Source: Capnocytophaga felis (lineage in GTDB: Bacteria; Bacteroidota; Bacteroidia; Flavobacteriales; Flavobacteriaceae). From it: a DNA stretch of 64,000 bases. The stretch lies in contig NZ_BLBC01000004.1 in assembly GCF_009684755.1 (NCBI RefSeq), positions 1 to 64,000 of the forward strand, written 5' to 3'. Position 1 is the first letter of the stretch. Every line of letters starts with the position of its first letter. A program made the translations under genes and the position numbers. The notes beneath the pieces are model-generated. The model was not told the DNA's origin and ran no database searches. It worked only from the letters and a program-made list of their open reading frames with translations. Shown in pieces: positions 45,181 to 54,900 of this stretch.

Positions 45181-46983
45181 ATGGAAATATTATATAATTT
45201 ACAACAGGAAATCAATCGATTATTCATCGCAGGAAGCAAATTCGCCAAAGGAGACCCTCGTTTACAAAAACATATCCCGACACTCAACAAGTTAGGCGAA
45301 AAAGCTCCTGTTTTTGCCAAATTAGCGAAAGATATTGAAGAACTAATTCAAGCAGACAGCCAAGAGTCGGCAGAAAAACTAATGGGAATTTCAACCCTTT
45401 TATATTCAGTGTTATACACTCAAGGACAGACCGTTGAAGCTGAGGTTACACAAAAAGAACAAGTGCCGAACGTTCCGCTTTCGCAAGTCAATACCGAATT
45501 TTCTTACTTACAACTGAAACCTGTAATTCAGGCTTTAACCACAAGTAATTCAGGTCGTTTAGAGATTCTGACAGATGCTTTTGAACGCAAAATCTTCAAA
45601 GATTCACGCACCTTTCCTTATTTGGATATTGCCTTGTCGGACAAGTATTCCGATTTATGTGATTTCATCGAGAAGGTAATTATTCCGTTTGCAGGCAAGG
45701 CAATTGTACCTTTTTTGGCGGAAGGATTCAAATATGAAGACAAAACCGAAAACGTGCGTCGTTTGCGATTGTTAAGCCGTTTTGAATACAGTGAACTTCC
45801 AACAATAATCGAGAAGATTTTTCAGGAAACGTTACCAAATCTGCAAGCCGAAGCCATTAATATCTTAAGTAATGATGTTAAAAATGAGGAATTTATAATA
45901 AATCTGACCAGTGATAAAAATAAAATTGTCAGAGGTGCGGCTTATCGTGCATTGGTAAAAATTGGTACGCATTCAAGTTTAGAGAAATTATACAATTTAT
46001 ACGCCAATAATAAAAACAAAACCAATCAAGCTCTTCTGGCGGAAGCTCTTTCTATCGGAAAAATTCCGTTTTTCTTCAAACAAACTTACAATTTGGTGCT
46101 AATTCACTTTGAAGAATTACTAAATATGGACAAATCCGACCAAAAAGCACTTAATAATGCTATGGATAGGTTCTGTACCGATATGGAACTATTCAAAAAT
46201 AAGGATTATCCTGAGGTTTATGACTTTTTTGAGCGAATTTTTACCGATAAAACCTATGCGGAATTCATCAAAAAAGCAAAACTCCATCATTATGACGATA
46301 CAATACACTCAAAAATCACTGAAGCCCTTAACACATTTGACAAACATCGTGTAGTTAATTTCTATGAACGAAATGTTGATAATCTTCCGTCAAAAAATTG
46401 GTATTATTCGGCGTGGTATAATTACTTTAGCAAAGCTGTGAATTTCTATCCGAAAGAAAAGATTTTTGATATTTTCAGTCCGCAATTTGAAAAGAGTATT
46501 TCAATGAGTAACCTCTACGGGCTTTTAACAAATAATAAAAATTTCAGTTACAACGAGTTGGAAATTTATACCGACAAAATAGACCCGAGATGGATAGAAA
46601 TTTTTTCAAATCATATTAAAAATAGCAAAAAATGGGATTATTCATATCTCCAAGCTCTTTTTATTGTTAATAAAATGGAGTCTGATAAAGAGAAAGTGCG
46701 TGATTTGATTGAAATTATACTCCCAAAAGTGCCCCACGATGTGCGAATCCCATTGTATGAAGTCATAATGGAACAAAATTTCAAAGATAAATTCAAAATG
46801 ATTTATGATTCCATTGAAAAAGCACCAAAAAATACTTACGTTTACGCATTTTCCAGAATAAAAGACATTGGTTTCTGGACGCAATTCCCGAGAGAATACG
46901 CTGAGAAATTCAGGAATTTGTACGAGAAAACAAAAATGGAAGTGTATAACGAAATTGCAGAAGAAATTGAAAGTCAAAAATAA
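45181..46983 (+). CDS. HEAT-repeat-like helical protein of the MoxR cassette
   Basis: A 600-residue all-helical protein from the ATG at 45181, 16 bp after the SWIM stop. Helical hairpins such as LQAEAINILSNDVKNEEFII and KIVRGAAYRALVKIGTHSSL are HEAT-like. No catalytic motif or membrane part seen. In similar cassettes a large helical protein follows the SWIM gene, so it is likely a scaffold for the ATPase partners; this is inference. A hairpin follows at 46989-47032. Confidence 0.75.
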   Translation: MEILYNLQQEINRLFIAGSKFAKGDPRLQKHIPTLNKLGEKAPVFAKLAKDIEELIQADSQESAEKLMGISTLLYSVLYTQGQTVEAEVTQKEQVPNVPLSQVNTEFSYLQLKPVIQALTTSNSGRLEILTDAFERKIFKDSRTFPYLDIALSDKYSDLCDFIEKVIIPFAGKAIVPFLAEGFKYEDKTENVRRLRLLSRFEYSELPTIIEKIFQETLPNLQAEAINILSNDVKNEEFIINLTSDKNKIVRGAAYRALVKIGTHSSLEKLYNLYANNKNKTNQALLAEALSIGKIPFFFKQTYNLVLIHFEELLNMDKSDQKALNNAMDRFCTDMELFKNKDYPEVYDFFERIFTDKTYAEFIKKAKLHHYDDTIHSKITEALNTFDKHRVVNFYERNVDNLPSKNWYYSAWYNYFSKAVNFYPKEKIFDIFSPQFEKSISMSNLYGLLTNNKNFSYNELEIYTDKIDPRWIEIFSNHIKNSKKWDYSYLQALFIVNKMESDKEKVRDLIEIILPKVPHDVRIPLYEVIMEQNFKDKFKMIYDSIEKAPKNTYVYAFSRIKDIGFWTQFPREYAEKFRNLYEKTKMEVYNEIAEEIESQK

Positions 46984-46988
46984 ATAAT

Positions 46989-47032
46989 AAAAAAGCCAAA
47001 TTAGAATTTCAAAATTTTAGTTTGGCTTTTTT
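46989..47032. terminator. Bidirectional terminator before the acpH-like gene
   Basis: aaaaagccaaa pairs with tttggcttttt around a loop of about 20 nt, between convergent genes. It ends the SWIM-HEAT transcript, so the MoxR part must have its own promoter. Confidence 0.85.
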
Positions 47033-47041
47033 CAAGATTCT

Positions 47042-47626
47042 TTACTTATCTATTAATAAAACATTGATTTCCTTAGAAATATCTGAAAAGAATTGAAAGA
47101 AATCCTGTTCAAAATCGGTTTCATTGTTTTGTAAGAATTGCGGAGCAAACTGCATTTTAGAGCGGAAATCAGTGCGTCTGTCCATTTGATAAAATATTTT
47201 TTCGATTCCTTGCACAGTTTGATAACTCTCCAACCAATTTTCCTTTATCATATAATAAATCAAATAATTAGCACGTTCATTAAGCAAATGTTTGTGTTCT
47301 TGTAACAACGCATAAAATTTCTCAACATACTCATTTAAAGGCATTTTTGAATATGTTTGCCAATTCTTAGCCAAAAAATAATCGTAAAAAATATCAACAA
47401 TCACTCCTGAATAATGCCCAAACTCGGTAATTAATCGTTTTTTACTTCGTCTAAAAATGGGATGTTCATCTGTGAAAGTGTCTATTTTCCGATGGAGCAA
47501 AATTCCCTTTTGCATCATTTCCGGATAATGCAAATATTGCTTTCCACGAACAGTATCGGCAATAAAATTTCCTATCTTTAATAGGTCGTTATTTCCTGAT
47601 AAATAAATGTGTGCTAAAAAGTTCAA
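47042..47626 (-). CDS. Acyl-carrier-protein phosphodiesterase-like (AcpH) protein
   Basis: About 194 residues when started at the TTG at 47626, which gives LNFLAHIYLSGNNDLLKIGN, the usual family N-terminus; an ATG at 47695 would add 23 non-family residues. The metal-binding HD-like parts appear as GNFIADTVRGKQYLHYPEMM, HRKIDTFTDEHPIF and VIVDIFYDYFLAKNW. AcpH removes the phosphopantetheine arm from ACP; the activity of Bacteroidota members is less certain. It lies on the opposite strand and splits the SWIM-HEAT pair from the MoxR-DUF5682 pair. Confidence 0.85.
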   Translation of the reverse strand: MNFLAHIYLSGNNDLLKIGNFIADTVRGKQYLHYPEMMQKGILLHRKIDTFTDEHPIFRRSKKRLITEFGHYSGVIVDIFYDYFLAKNWQTYSKMPLNEYVEKFYALLQEHKHLLNERANYLIYYMIKENWLESYQTVQGIEKIFYQMDRRTDFRSKMQFAPQFLQNNETDFEQDFFQFFSDISKEINVLLIDK

Positions 47627-47733
47627 TTTCTCGAAGTTTATACGGGCAAAATTAAATAAAAATGTATTTTTGCAAAACGAACACACGATTTTCATAATTT
47701 TTTCATTATGCTTCGGTTTTTCCTCCTATGTAT

Positions 47734-47741
47734 TATATTTG
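47734..47741 (+). promoter_or_regulatory. -7 box TATATTTG for the MoxR-DUF5682 pair
   Basis: TATATTTG ends 61 bp before the MoxR ATG at 47803 and fits the consensus. It supports separate transcription of this half of the cassette. Confidence 0.55.
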
Positions 47742-47802
47742 CAGGAAAACAAGTTCCTCTTCCTGATGAAATTGATTCAACAAACTAAAAAATAATATTT
47801 AT

Positions 47803-48900
47803 ATGTCAGATAAAAAACAAAATACATTACGACTTCCTGCCGAATTGCTATACGCTCACGAATTAGAAGCACTCAAAGCAGAAGATAAAAACGAAGAAAA
47901 ACCTTTCGGGTGGCAACTTTCGCCCAAAGCGGTATTGAAATTTGTAATTGGCGGAAAAGCAAATGGCGTTGATATAACTCCCAAGTACATAGGACACAAT
48001 CGCTTAGTCGAAATTGCTATCGCTACTTTGCTTACAGACCGCTCTCTTTTGCTTATCGGTGAGCCCGGAACTGCCAAATCTTGGCTTTCTGAGAACCTTA
48101 CTGCTGCTATTTGTGGCGACTCCAACAAGGTAATTCAAGGAACAGCAGGAACCAGTGAAGAACACATCCGTTATTCGTGGAATTACGCGATGTTATTGGC
48201 AAACGGTCCTTCCAATGAAGCACTTATCAAAAGTCCTATTTACAGAGCGATGGAAACAGGTTCCGTAGCCCGCTTTGAAGAAATTTCACGATGTGCTTCA
48301 GAAGTTCAAGATGCTCTGATTTCAATTATGTCCGAAAAAACAATCGCAATTCCTGAACTTAGCAAAGAACTTCCTGCCCAACGCGGATTTTCTATCATTG
48401 CAACGGCAAATACACGCGACAGAGGTGTAAACGAAATGTCTTCTGCTTTAAAAAGACGTTTCAATATCATTGTGTTACCTTCTCCGGCTACGCTCGAAAC
48501 CGAAGTTTCTATCGTAACCAAACGTGTTGCGGAAATCTCCAACAACTATCAACTAAAAGCCAGTTTGCCAACCAACGAAGCTATTGAAAAAATCGTTACT
48601 ATCTTCCGCGAATTGAGAAAAGGGATGACTTTGGACGAAAAACAAAAATTAAAATCTCCGAGCGGTGTTATTTCCACAGCAGAAGCCATATCACTCATTA
48701 CCAACAGTATGGCTTTAGCAGGAAGTTTTGGAAGTGGCTCAGTAACAGATGAAGATTTAGCATCAGGTTTGCAAGGGGCTATCGTAAAAGATGAAGACAA
48801 GGACAAACTCGTATGGAAAGAATATCTTGAAAACGTAATGAAAAAACGCGGTGCATCGTGGCGAGAACTTTATAACCAATGCTCAGAAATGAATGGGTAA
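47803..48900 (+). CDS. MoxR-family AAA+ ATPase
   Basis: A 365-residue AAA+ protein. The Walker A loop is LLIGEPGTAKSWLSENL (about 86-102), followed by a Walker-B-like ARFEEISRCASEVQDALISI, a sensor IIATANTRDRGVNEMSSALK and the arginine-finger region KRRFNIIVLP. The lid domain fills the C-terminal third. MoxR proteins act with VWA partners to remodel or load metal into other proteins. Here DUF5682 follows after 77 bp, and no VWA gene is present in the window. Confidence 0.95.
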   Translation: MSDKKQNTLRLPAELLYAHELEALKAEDKNEEKPFGWQLSPKAVLKFVIGGKANGVDITPKYIGHNRLVEIAIATLLTDRSLLLIGEPGTAKSWLSENLTAAICGDSNKVIQGTAGTSEEHIRYSWNYAMLLANGPSNEALIKSPIYRAMETGSVARFEEISRCASEVQDALISIMSEKTIAIPELSKELPAQRGFSIIATANTRDRGVNEMSSALKRRFNIIVLPSPATLETEVSIVTKRVAEISNNYQLKASLPTNEAIEKIVTIFRELRKGMTLDEKQKLKSPSGVISTAEAISLITNSMALAGSFGSGSVTDEDLASGLQGAIVKDEDKDKLVWKEYLENVMKKRGASWRELYNQCSEMNG

Positions 48901-48977
48901 AACTGCTCTCTTTTCAGAATTTTATTTTTTTTCAAAGATAATTATTTTCAATTGTAAATCATAATAAGTAATTCAAT

Positions 48978-51257
48978 ATGAATACTTTTGGAGTTCGCCA
49001 TTTATCGCCCGGAGCTTCGTTTCATCTTCTGAAGTTTTTGGAAAAACACAAGCCAAAATGCATTTTGATTGAAGGTCCGTCCGATGCTACAAACCTTATC
49101 ACATATATTGCCGAAAAAGGTGTAAAACCGCCCATTGCAATGCTTGGGTACACCACTGAACTGCCCATTGAAACTGTTTTGTATCCTTTTGCGAGTTATT
49201 CTCCGGAATATCAAGCCATTTGCTGGGGTACAAAAAGAAAACTTGATGTGCGTTTTATTGACTTGCCTTCGGAAATTATGCTAAAACTCCGACAGGAACG
49301 CAATCAGGAAGAGAATGATGAAAAAATCACTAATTATTATTCTTTTCACAATGGATTGTATGACCAACTCGCCAAACAATATGAAGAAACAGACTATGAA
49401 AGCTACTGGGAACGAAATTTTGAACATAATTTAAATGAAGATATTTTTCATCAGGGGTTAGGTTATCAATCTGAACAAATTCGGGAACTTGTCATAGAAA
49501 AAGAGTACGAATCCGTTCCTTATGATTTCTCCTACAATTTGATTCGGGAGTCTTATATGAAACGAGAAATTCAAAAAGCACTAACTTCATATAAACCTGA
49601 AGAAATTGTGATAATTGTTGGGGCGTACCATTTGGCAGGTATCCATAGTGATTTGCCTGCTATGACTGATGATGAGCTTAAAAAACTACCCCGAGCCACT
49701 TCCCAACTTACTCTTATGCCCTACTCCTATTTGCGTTTGAGCAGCAGAACAGGGTACGGAGCAGGCAATAAAGCTCCGTACTACTTTGAGTTGATGTGGC
49801 AAACAATGCAAAGTAATAATTTGCAGAATTTATCGGCTGTATATCTTTCAAAAGTAGCAAAAGAACTCCGAGAGAAAGGCGACAATGCTTCATCGGCGAG
49901 TGTTATTGAAGCCATCCGCTTGGCAAATGCTTTAACTGCAATGCGTGGAGGTACAATGCCTGTTCTGAAAGATTTACACGATGCTGTAATCACGTGTTTT
50001 GGTGGCGGAGAATTATCTCCTGTTGCAGAAGCTATCAACAGAGTTGATGTAGGAACAGCCATCGGAAGTCTGCCGGAGGGCATCAGTCAAACACCTGTAC
50101 AAGAGAATATGAATCAGGAATTAAAACGCCTGAAACTTACTCAGTACAAATCGGCGGTAGCTCAGGAATTAACTCTTGACCTTCGTGAAAATCTGAAGGT
50201 AAAAACCAAAGAGGCTGCCTTTATCGACCTGAATCGTTCCATTTTCTTGCATCGTTTAAGAGTTTTAGGAATTCTTTTTGCACAAGAACAAAGAACATCA
50301 CAAGATAGTGCTACTTGGGCTGAAAAATGGATATTACAATGGTCTCCCGAAGTAGAAATCCAAATCGTGGAAGCCAACTTAAAAGGAGAAACCATTGAAA
50401 TTGCAGCAGCTTTCCACTTGAAAGAATTATTGAACGAATCTGATGATATTTCAGTTGTAGCTACCATTGTCCGACAAGCGTGTGAATGCCACCTAACAAG
50501 CTTATTTGAAAATGCTCTTAGTACGCTTCAGCGTTTACTTATTGATTCAAATAGCTTTACGGAAATTGCCAATGCCGCACACGAATTGGCTGTATTAGTG
50601 CAATATGGCAACCTTCGGCAATTTGATTTGGAACCTCTGAAACCCATCCTCCAACAATTGTTTTTAAGAGCTTCTCTTTTATTGGTAGATGCTTCATCTT
50701 GTGATGATAAAGCCTCAACAAATGTATTGCAAGCAATCAACACAATGGAATTCATTTCACAACAACAGTATGATTTAGTAGATGTTGAAACTTGGCAAAA
50801 AGAACTTTCACATCTTGCTTGGCGTGATGATTTGAATGCTCGGCTTTCAGGAGTTGCTTTCTCCATTTTGTTGGAACATAACTTAGCTTCAGAAGAAGAT
50901 TGTGCTAAAGAAGTTTCTCGAAGGCTTTCCCCAGGAATTCCTGCCGATTTGGGGGCAAGTTGGTTCGAAGGGCTTTCGGGGAGAAATCGTTACGCTTTGC
51001 TCTCAAGAGTTTCGCTCTGGAAAGAACTTGACCTTTATGTTCAGCAATTAGATGATGACGAGTTTCTCCGCTCAGTAGTATTTTTACGCAGAGCTTTTGC
51101 TGACTTTGAACCTAATCAGAAAAACAGCATTGCAGAACTTCTGGGCGACCTATGGGGAACTGGTTCTGAAGCTACTGCTGAGGCTCTGCAAACTGAATTA
51201 ACAGAAGACGAAACCTCAAAATTAGATGAGTTAAACGACTTCGACTTTGATTTTTAA
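48978..51257 (+). CDS. DUF5682 family protein
   Basis: A 759-residue protein. The family start is clear: [20 protein letters not shown], then [15 protein letters not shown]. It resembles TraB/Tiki-like folds in its first third ([20 protein letters not shown] with a conserved GAYH). The C-terminal half is helical without known motifs, and the last residues are acidic ([10 protein letters not shown]). DUF5682 is a fixed member of MoxR-VWA cassettes; a peptidase or scaffold role has been suggested by others but I cannot verify it. sodB follows at once, where a VWA gene would be expected. Confidence 0.9.
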   Translation: MNTFGVRHLSPGASFHLLKFLEKHKPKCILIEGPSDATNLITYIAEKGVKPPIAMLGYTTELPIETVLYPFASYSPEYQAICWGTKRKLDVRFIDLPSEIMLKLRQERNQEENDEKITNYYSFHNGLYDQLAKQYEETDYESYWERNFEHNLNEDIFHQGLGYQSEQIRELVIEKEYESVPYDFSYNLIRESYMKREIQKALTSYKPEEIVIIVGAYHLAGIHSDLPAMTDDELKKLPRATSQLTLMPYSYLRLSSRTGYGAGNKAPYYFELMWQTMQSNNLQNLSAVYLSKVAKELREKGDNASSASVIEAIRLANALTAMRGGTMPVLKDLHDAVITCFGGGELSPVAEAINRVDVGTAIGSLPEGISQTPVQENMNQELKRLKLTQYKSAVAQELTLDLRENLKVKTKEAAFIDLNRSIFLHRLRVLGILFAQEQRTSQDSATWAEKWILQWSPEVEIQIVEANLKGETIEIAAAFHLKELLNESDDISVVATIVRQACECHLTSLFENALSTLQRLLIDSNSFTEIANAAHELAVLVQYGNLRQFDLEPLKPILQQLFLRASLLLVDASSCDDKASTNVLQAINTMEFISQQQYDLVDVETWQKELSHLAWRDDLNARLSGVAFSILLEHNLASEEDCAKEVSRRLSPGIPADLGASWFEGLSGRNRYALLSRVSLWKELDLYVQQLDDDEFLRSVVFLRRAFADFEPNQKNSIAELLGDLWGTGSEATAEALQTELTEDETSKLDELNDFDFDF

Positions 51258-51276
51258 TTTTTTTGTCCTATTTTTG
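51246..51276 (+). promoter_or_regulatory. sodB promoter (TTTG-N19-TATTTTTG)
   Basis: A full Bacteroidetes promoter: TTTG at 51246-51249 and TATTTTTG at 51269-51276, 19 bp apart. The -33 box lies in the last codons of the DUF5682 gene. sodB begins 26 bp further on. Confidence 0.75.
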
Positions 51277-51301
51277 TACTCTAACTTTAAAAATTAAGAC
51301 T

Positions 51302-51910
51302 ATGTCATTTACATTACCTAAATTACCTTATGCTTATGATGCTTTAGAGCCTCACGTTGATGCTCGCACAATGGAAATTCATCACACCAAACATCATAAT
51401 GCTTACACAACTAACTTAAATACAGCCATTGCCGGAACAAATTTGGAAGGAAAAACCATTGAGGAAATTCTTGAAAATTTGGATATGAACAATGGTGCAG
51501 TACGTAATAACGGAGGTGGTTTTTATAACCATAATTTGTTTTGGGAAGTGATGTCTCCTAATGGAGGAGGAAAGCCCTCAGGCGAATTAGCTAAAGCCAT
51601 TGACAAAAAATTTGGAAGTTTTGATACCTTCAAGGAAGAGTTTACTAAAGCAGCGGCTACTCGTTTTGGTTCCGGATGGGCTTGGCTTTGTGTTCATAAA
51701 GGCGGAAAGTTAGAAATTTGTTCTACTGCAAACCAAGATAATCCGTTAATGCCTAACACAGGATGCGAAGGAAAACCAATTCTCGGATTAGACGTTTGGG
51801 AACACGCTTACTATCTAAATTATCAAAATCGTCGTCCTGATTATATTCAAGCATTTTTTAATGTAATTAATTGGGAAAAAGTAGCTGAATTATTCGCTAA
51901 ATACAAATAA
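51302..51910 (+). CDS. sodB: Fe/Mn superoxide dismutase
   Basis: A 202-residue SOD from the ATG at 51302 ([20 protein letters not shown]). Metal ligands are visible: His in [17 protein letters not shown], His in [13 protein letters not shown], Asp and His in [20 protein letters not shown]. The segment [11 protein letters not shown] and the late WEHAYY pattern fit both Fe and Mn types; cambialistic use is possible. It removes superoxide in the cytoplasm. It has its own promoter and a strong terminator. Confidence 0.97.
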   Translation: MSFTLPKLPYAYDALEPHVDARTMEIHHTKHHNAYTTNLNTAIAGTNLEGKTIEEILENLDMNNGAVRNNGGGFYNHNLFWEVMSPNGGGKPSGELAKAIDKKFGSFDTFKEEFTKAAATRFGSGWAWLCVHKGGKLEICSTANQDNPLMPNTGCEGKPILGLDVWEHAYYLNYQNRRPDYIQAFFNVINWEKVAELFAKYK

Positions 51911-51930
51911 TCAGAATAATTCATCATCAA

Positions 51931-51966
51931 AAAAAGCTCAAAAATCCGTAGATTTTTGAGCTTTTT
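51931..51966. terminator. Bidirectional terminator between sodB and tamB
   Basis: Perfect 16-bp arms (aaaaagctcaaaaatc and its complement) with the 4-nt loop cgta, and T runs at both ends. Confidence 0.93.
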
Positions 51967-51972
51967 GCTTTT

Positions 51973-54900
51973 CTATTCTTTTCTGTAAGGTTTTTCTATA
52001 ATTTTACCACCTTTCCCAAAAACTTTGTGAATCAACTCTTTGAAAGTACTAAAATCAACCGAATAGGTAATCCCCGCCCCTTGCGTGTAACCAATCCTAT
52101 CTAATAAATATTGTTGCCATTCATTCTCTCTGAAGAAGAATTTCGCCGTTAGATTTCCTGTTTCCGTCAAACGGAGCACAACTTCCGCATTTCCTGCCAC
52201 AGCCGTCCTTGTTACACCACCGACAGGAATTCCCACTTTAGCATTTACCGAAGCCCACTCTGTAATCTGTGTAGAAAAAGTGAATCCCAACCGGTCACTA
52301 TTGTTTATTTCCGAGGCACTATCTATCGTTCCTGCTTCGTATGAAACACCTAAATTTAATTTATTATCTTCATCTGAAAGCAGTTGATTGAAAAGCCCCG
52401 CAGCAGTTTCAAACAAATTGTGTGCAACCAAACGATTATCCGTATTTCGCTCACTCATAAATGAACCTTGTGCCAATAAAGAGAAGGCTTGTAATCGTTT
52501 GCGGTCTTCATCTGCCATTCTGTAATTCAATTCGGAAACCAAACTTGGGTTGCTATCCGGAAATGTGATATCAAATAGTGTTTCGGGTTGCATCAATTCT
52601 CCTTCAAGCTTGATTATCACTTGTGTAGGAATTTTTCTGTTATACTGAGACGATTCCAACAATACTGACGGATTGGCATTCAAAGTATAGGCTGCTTTCA
52701 AATCACGCAAAGTTGCCTTCAGCGGGTCACCACTCCAAGAAATAGAACCTCCGGGAAGAACCGTAAACCTTTTATCTATAATATTTTCAAATTTAAAATT
52801 GTAATAGCCTGAATATGTGATAAAGTCACCCCACATATTAAATTTTCCATTGGTATTGATTTCAATAAGAAGCGTTCCTTCCCCACGACCAACGAGATTA
52901 CTACCTGTTTTCTTGTCCATAATGATTTCAACCTCAGCGTTGGGCATTACGTCCATATTAAACTTGAGTTCCAATCCCTTCACAGATTCCAAAGTGCGTT
53001 CTACCTTGATGTTTTTATTTCCCTTTTCAATAAAAGTTATGAAAGAATCATCACCAACTCCTTCTGAATCAGGAAGCGGAATTTTAAACTGAGTGCCTTC
53101 CTCTGTTTTAGCATTTACCGCTATAACAAGCTCATCTATAGCTCCTTTGATAGTTGCTTCTCCTTGTATGAATCCTGTTCCGTAGAAAAGTGCATCATCC
53201 GTATATTTTGTGTTTAAAACCAAAAATCGCTTTCCTTGAGACTTTAACGTTAAATCAAAAAACCAATCGGATAATTTACTGTGGCGTATGGAACCATCAA
53301 ACAAAGCTTGAGTTTTGAAAGCTGTATCGGTAAGTGTCCAATTTTCGAGCTCAAAAGTTTGATTATTGATTTTTATCTTCGCATTATCCTGAAAATCAGC
53401 ATTCAAATTCAAATACGTGATTCCCATTCCTCCTTTACGGATTGAAAGTTCTCCGTCCATCTTCGGATTTTCAATTTTTCCTTTTATATCAATCCCTCCT
53501 GAAAGCCAACCTCTTAAGTCGAATAAAATTCCTTCTGCAAACGGATTAAAAGGTGCTAAGTTAAAATCGTGAAATTTGGCTTTCAAATCCAATAAAGTTC
53601 CTTCTTTCCCGTCCAAATTTATTTTTCCTCCCATTTGGAAACCTCGCGTTTTTCCATTGACAAAATGAGCTGAAACATCGAAAGACGATAAATCATCATT
53701 CCCAAAAATGCTTGCTTCCAAATCACCATAATCGTATCCGTTCAAGCGAAAATACCGAATGAATAAATCAGATGACGGATAAAACAATTTACCTTTTTGA
53801 ATCAGAGATAAATGTCCGTTCATTATTCCTCTCAAATCCAACCCTTTCATTTCGGGAGTAATTTTTTCCAAAGAAACATTGTTGGCTACAATATGAATAT
53901 TTTTGTAATTGTTTTTGGTTACTATCCCACTCAGATTGATATGTTGATTACGGTGAGCCATTCTGAAATTATCAATCTTAATACTATCGGCAGTACGATT
54001 GATAATAATTTTATTTTGCTTATCGGAGTTATCTCGATTGATAAACCAAGCGTTTTCTTTAAAATTAAATAAGGATTTTTTCAACCCAATTATGGATTCC
54101 TGCTTCTCATTAAGTGTATGATAGAAATTCAATTCATAAACATCTTTTCCTGTTTCTCCTCCTTTGAATTCCGTTCGGAAAAACAGCGTATCCTTAATTG
54201 TTGCATTAATTAAGTTAAAATCATTTATGGTGTACATTCCCAAATCCACCTTTCCTACCTCAAAGAAAGCATTATAAAGCGGATTTTTATTATCAATTCG
54301 CAAATCAACATTATCTATTTGATAATCATACGCATTAATGTCAGGAGATTTTAATTGCATTTTAAAACTTCCTTCGTCGGCAACTATTTTTCCTTTTAAA
54401 ATTGTGTTCTTACCAATTTTAACTTTAGGCACAAAAACCTCAACAATTTTATTGTATATATTAAAATTAAATTCAATATATTGATTGTCAGTTATTTTAT
54501 AAGGTTTATAATGCGTATAAATACTTCCAAAGGCATTCTGCAGAATTTTTTTAGCTTCTGCCATTTTGAATTTTCCTTCTACTTTTCCGCTAATAATATC
54601 AGGTGAATTAATCGTGATTTTCTTTACCCCTTCCTTTGAAATTGTGGAAGTTACCTCAAAATCATTAAAAGAAAATACGTCGGCAGAATTGGTATATTGT
54701 GCATTTTTAAAGCTTATTGTACCAACAATATCATCCAGATTATTTCCCTGAATATCAAATACAATGCTTCCCTTCAGCTTTGAAATTGAATCCGATTCCA
54801 TAAACTTGAGAGCGTGCAAATCTGCTACATCTATATTGGCTTGAAAATCAAATTTTGAATTATTTTTTGAAAAGTCCGCCAGACCACTAAAATTCATCTT

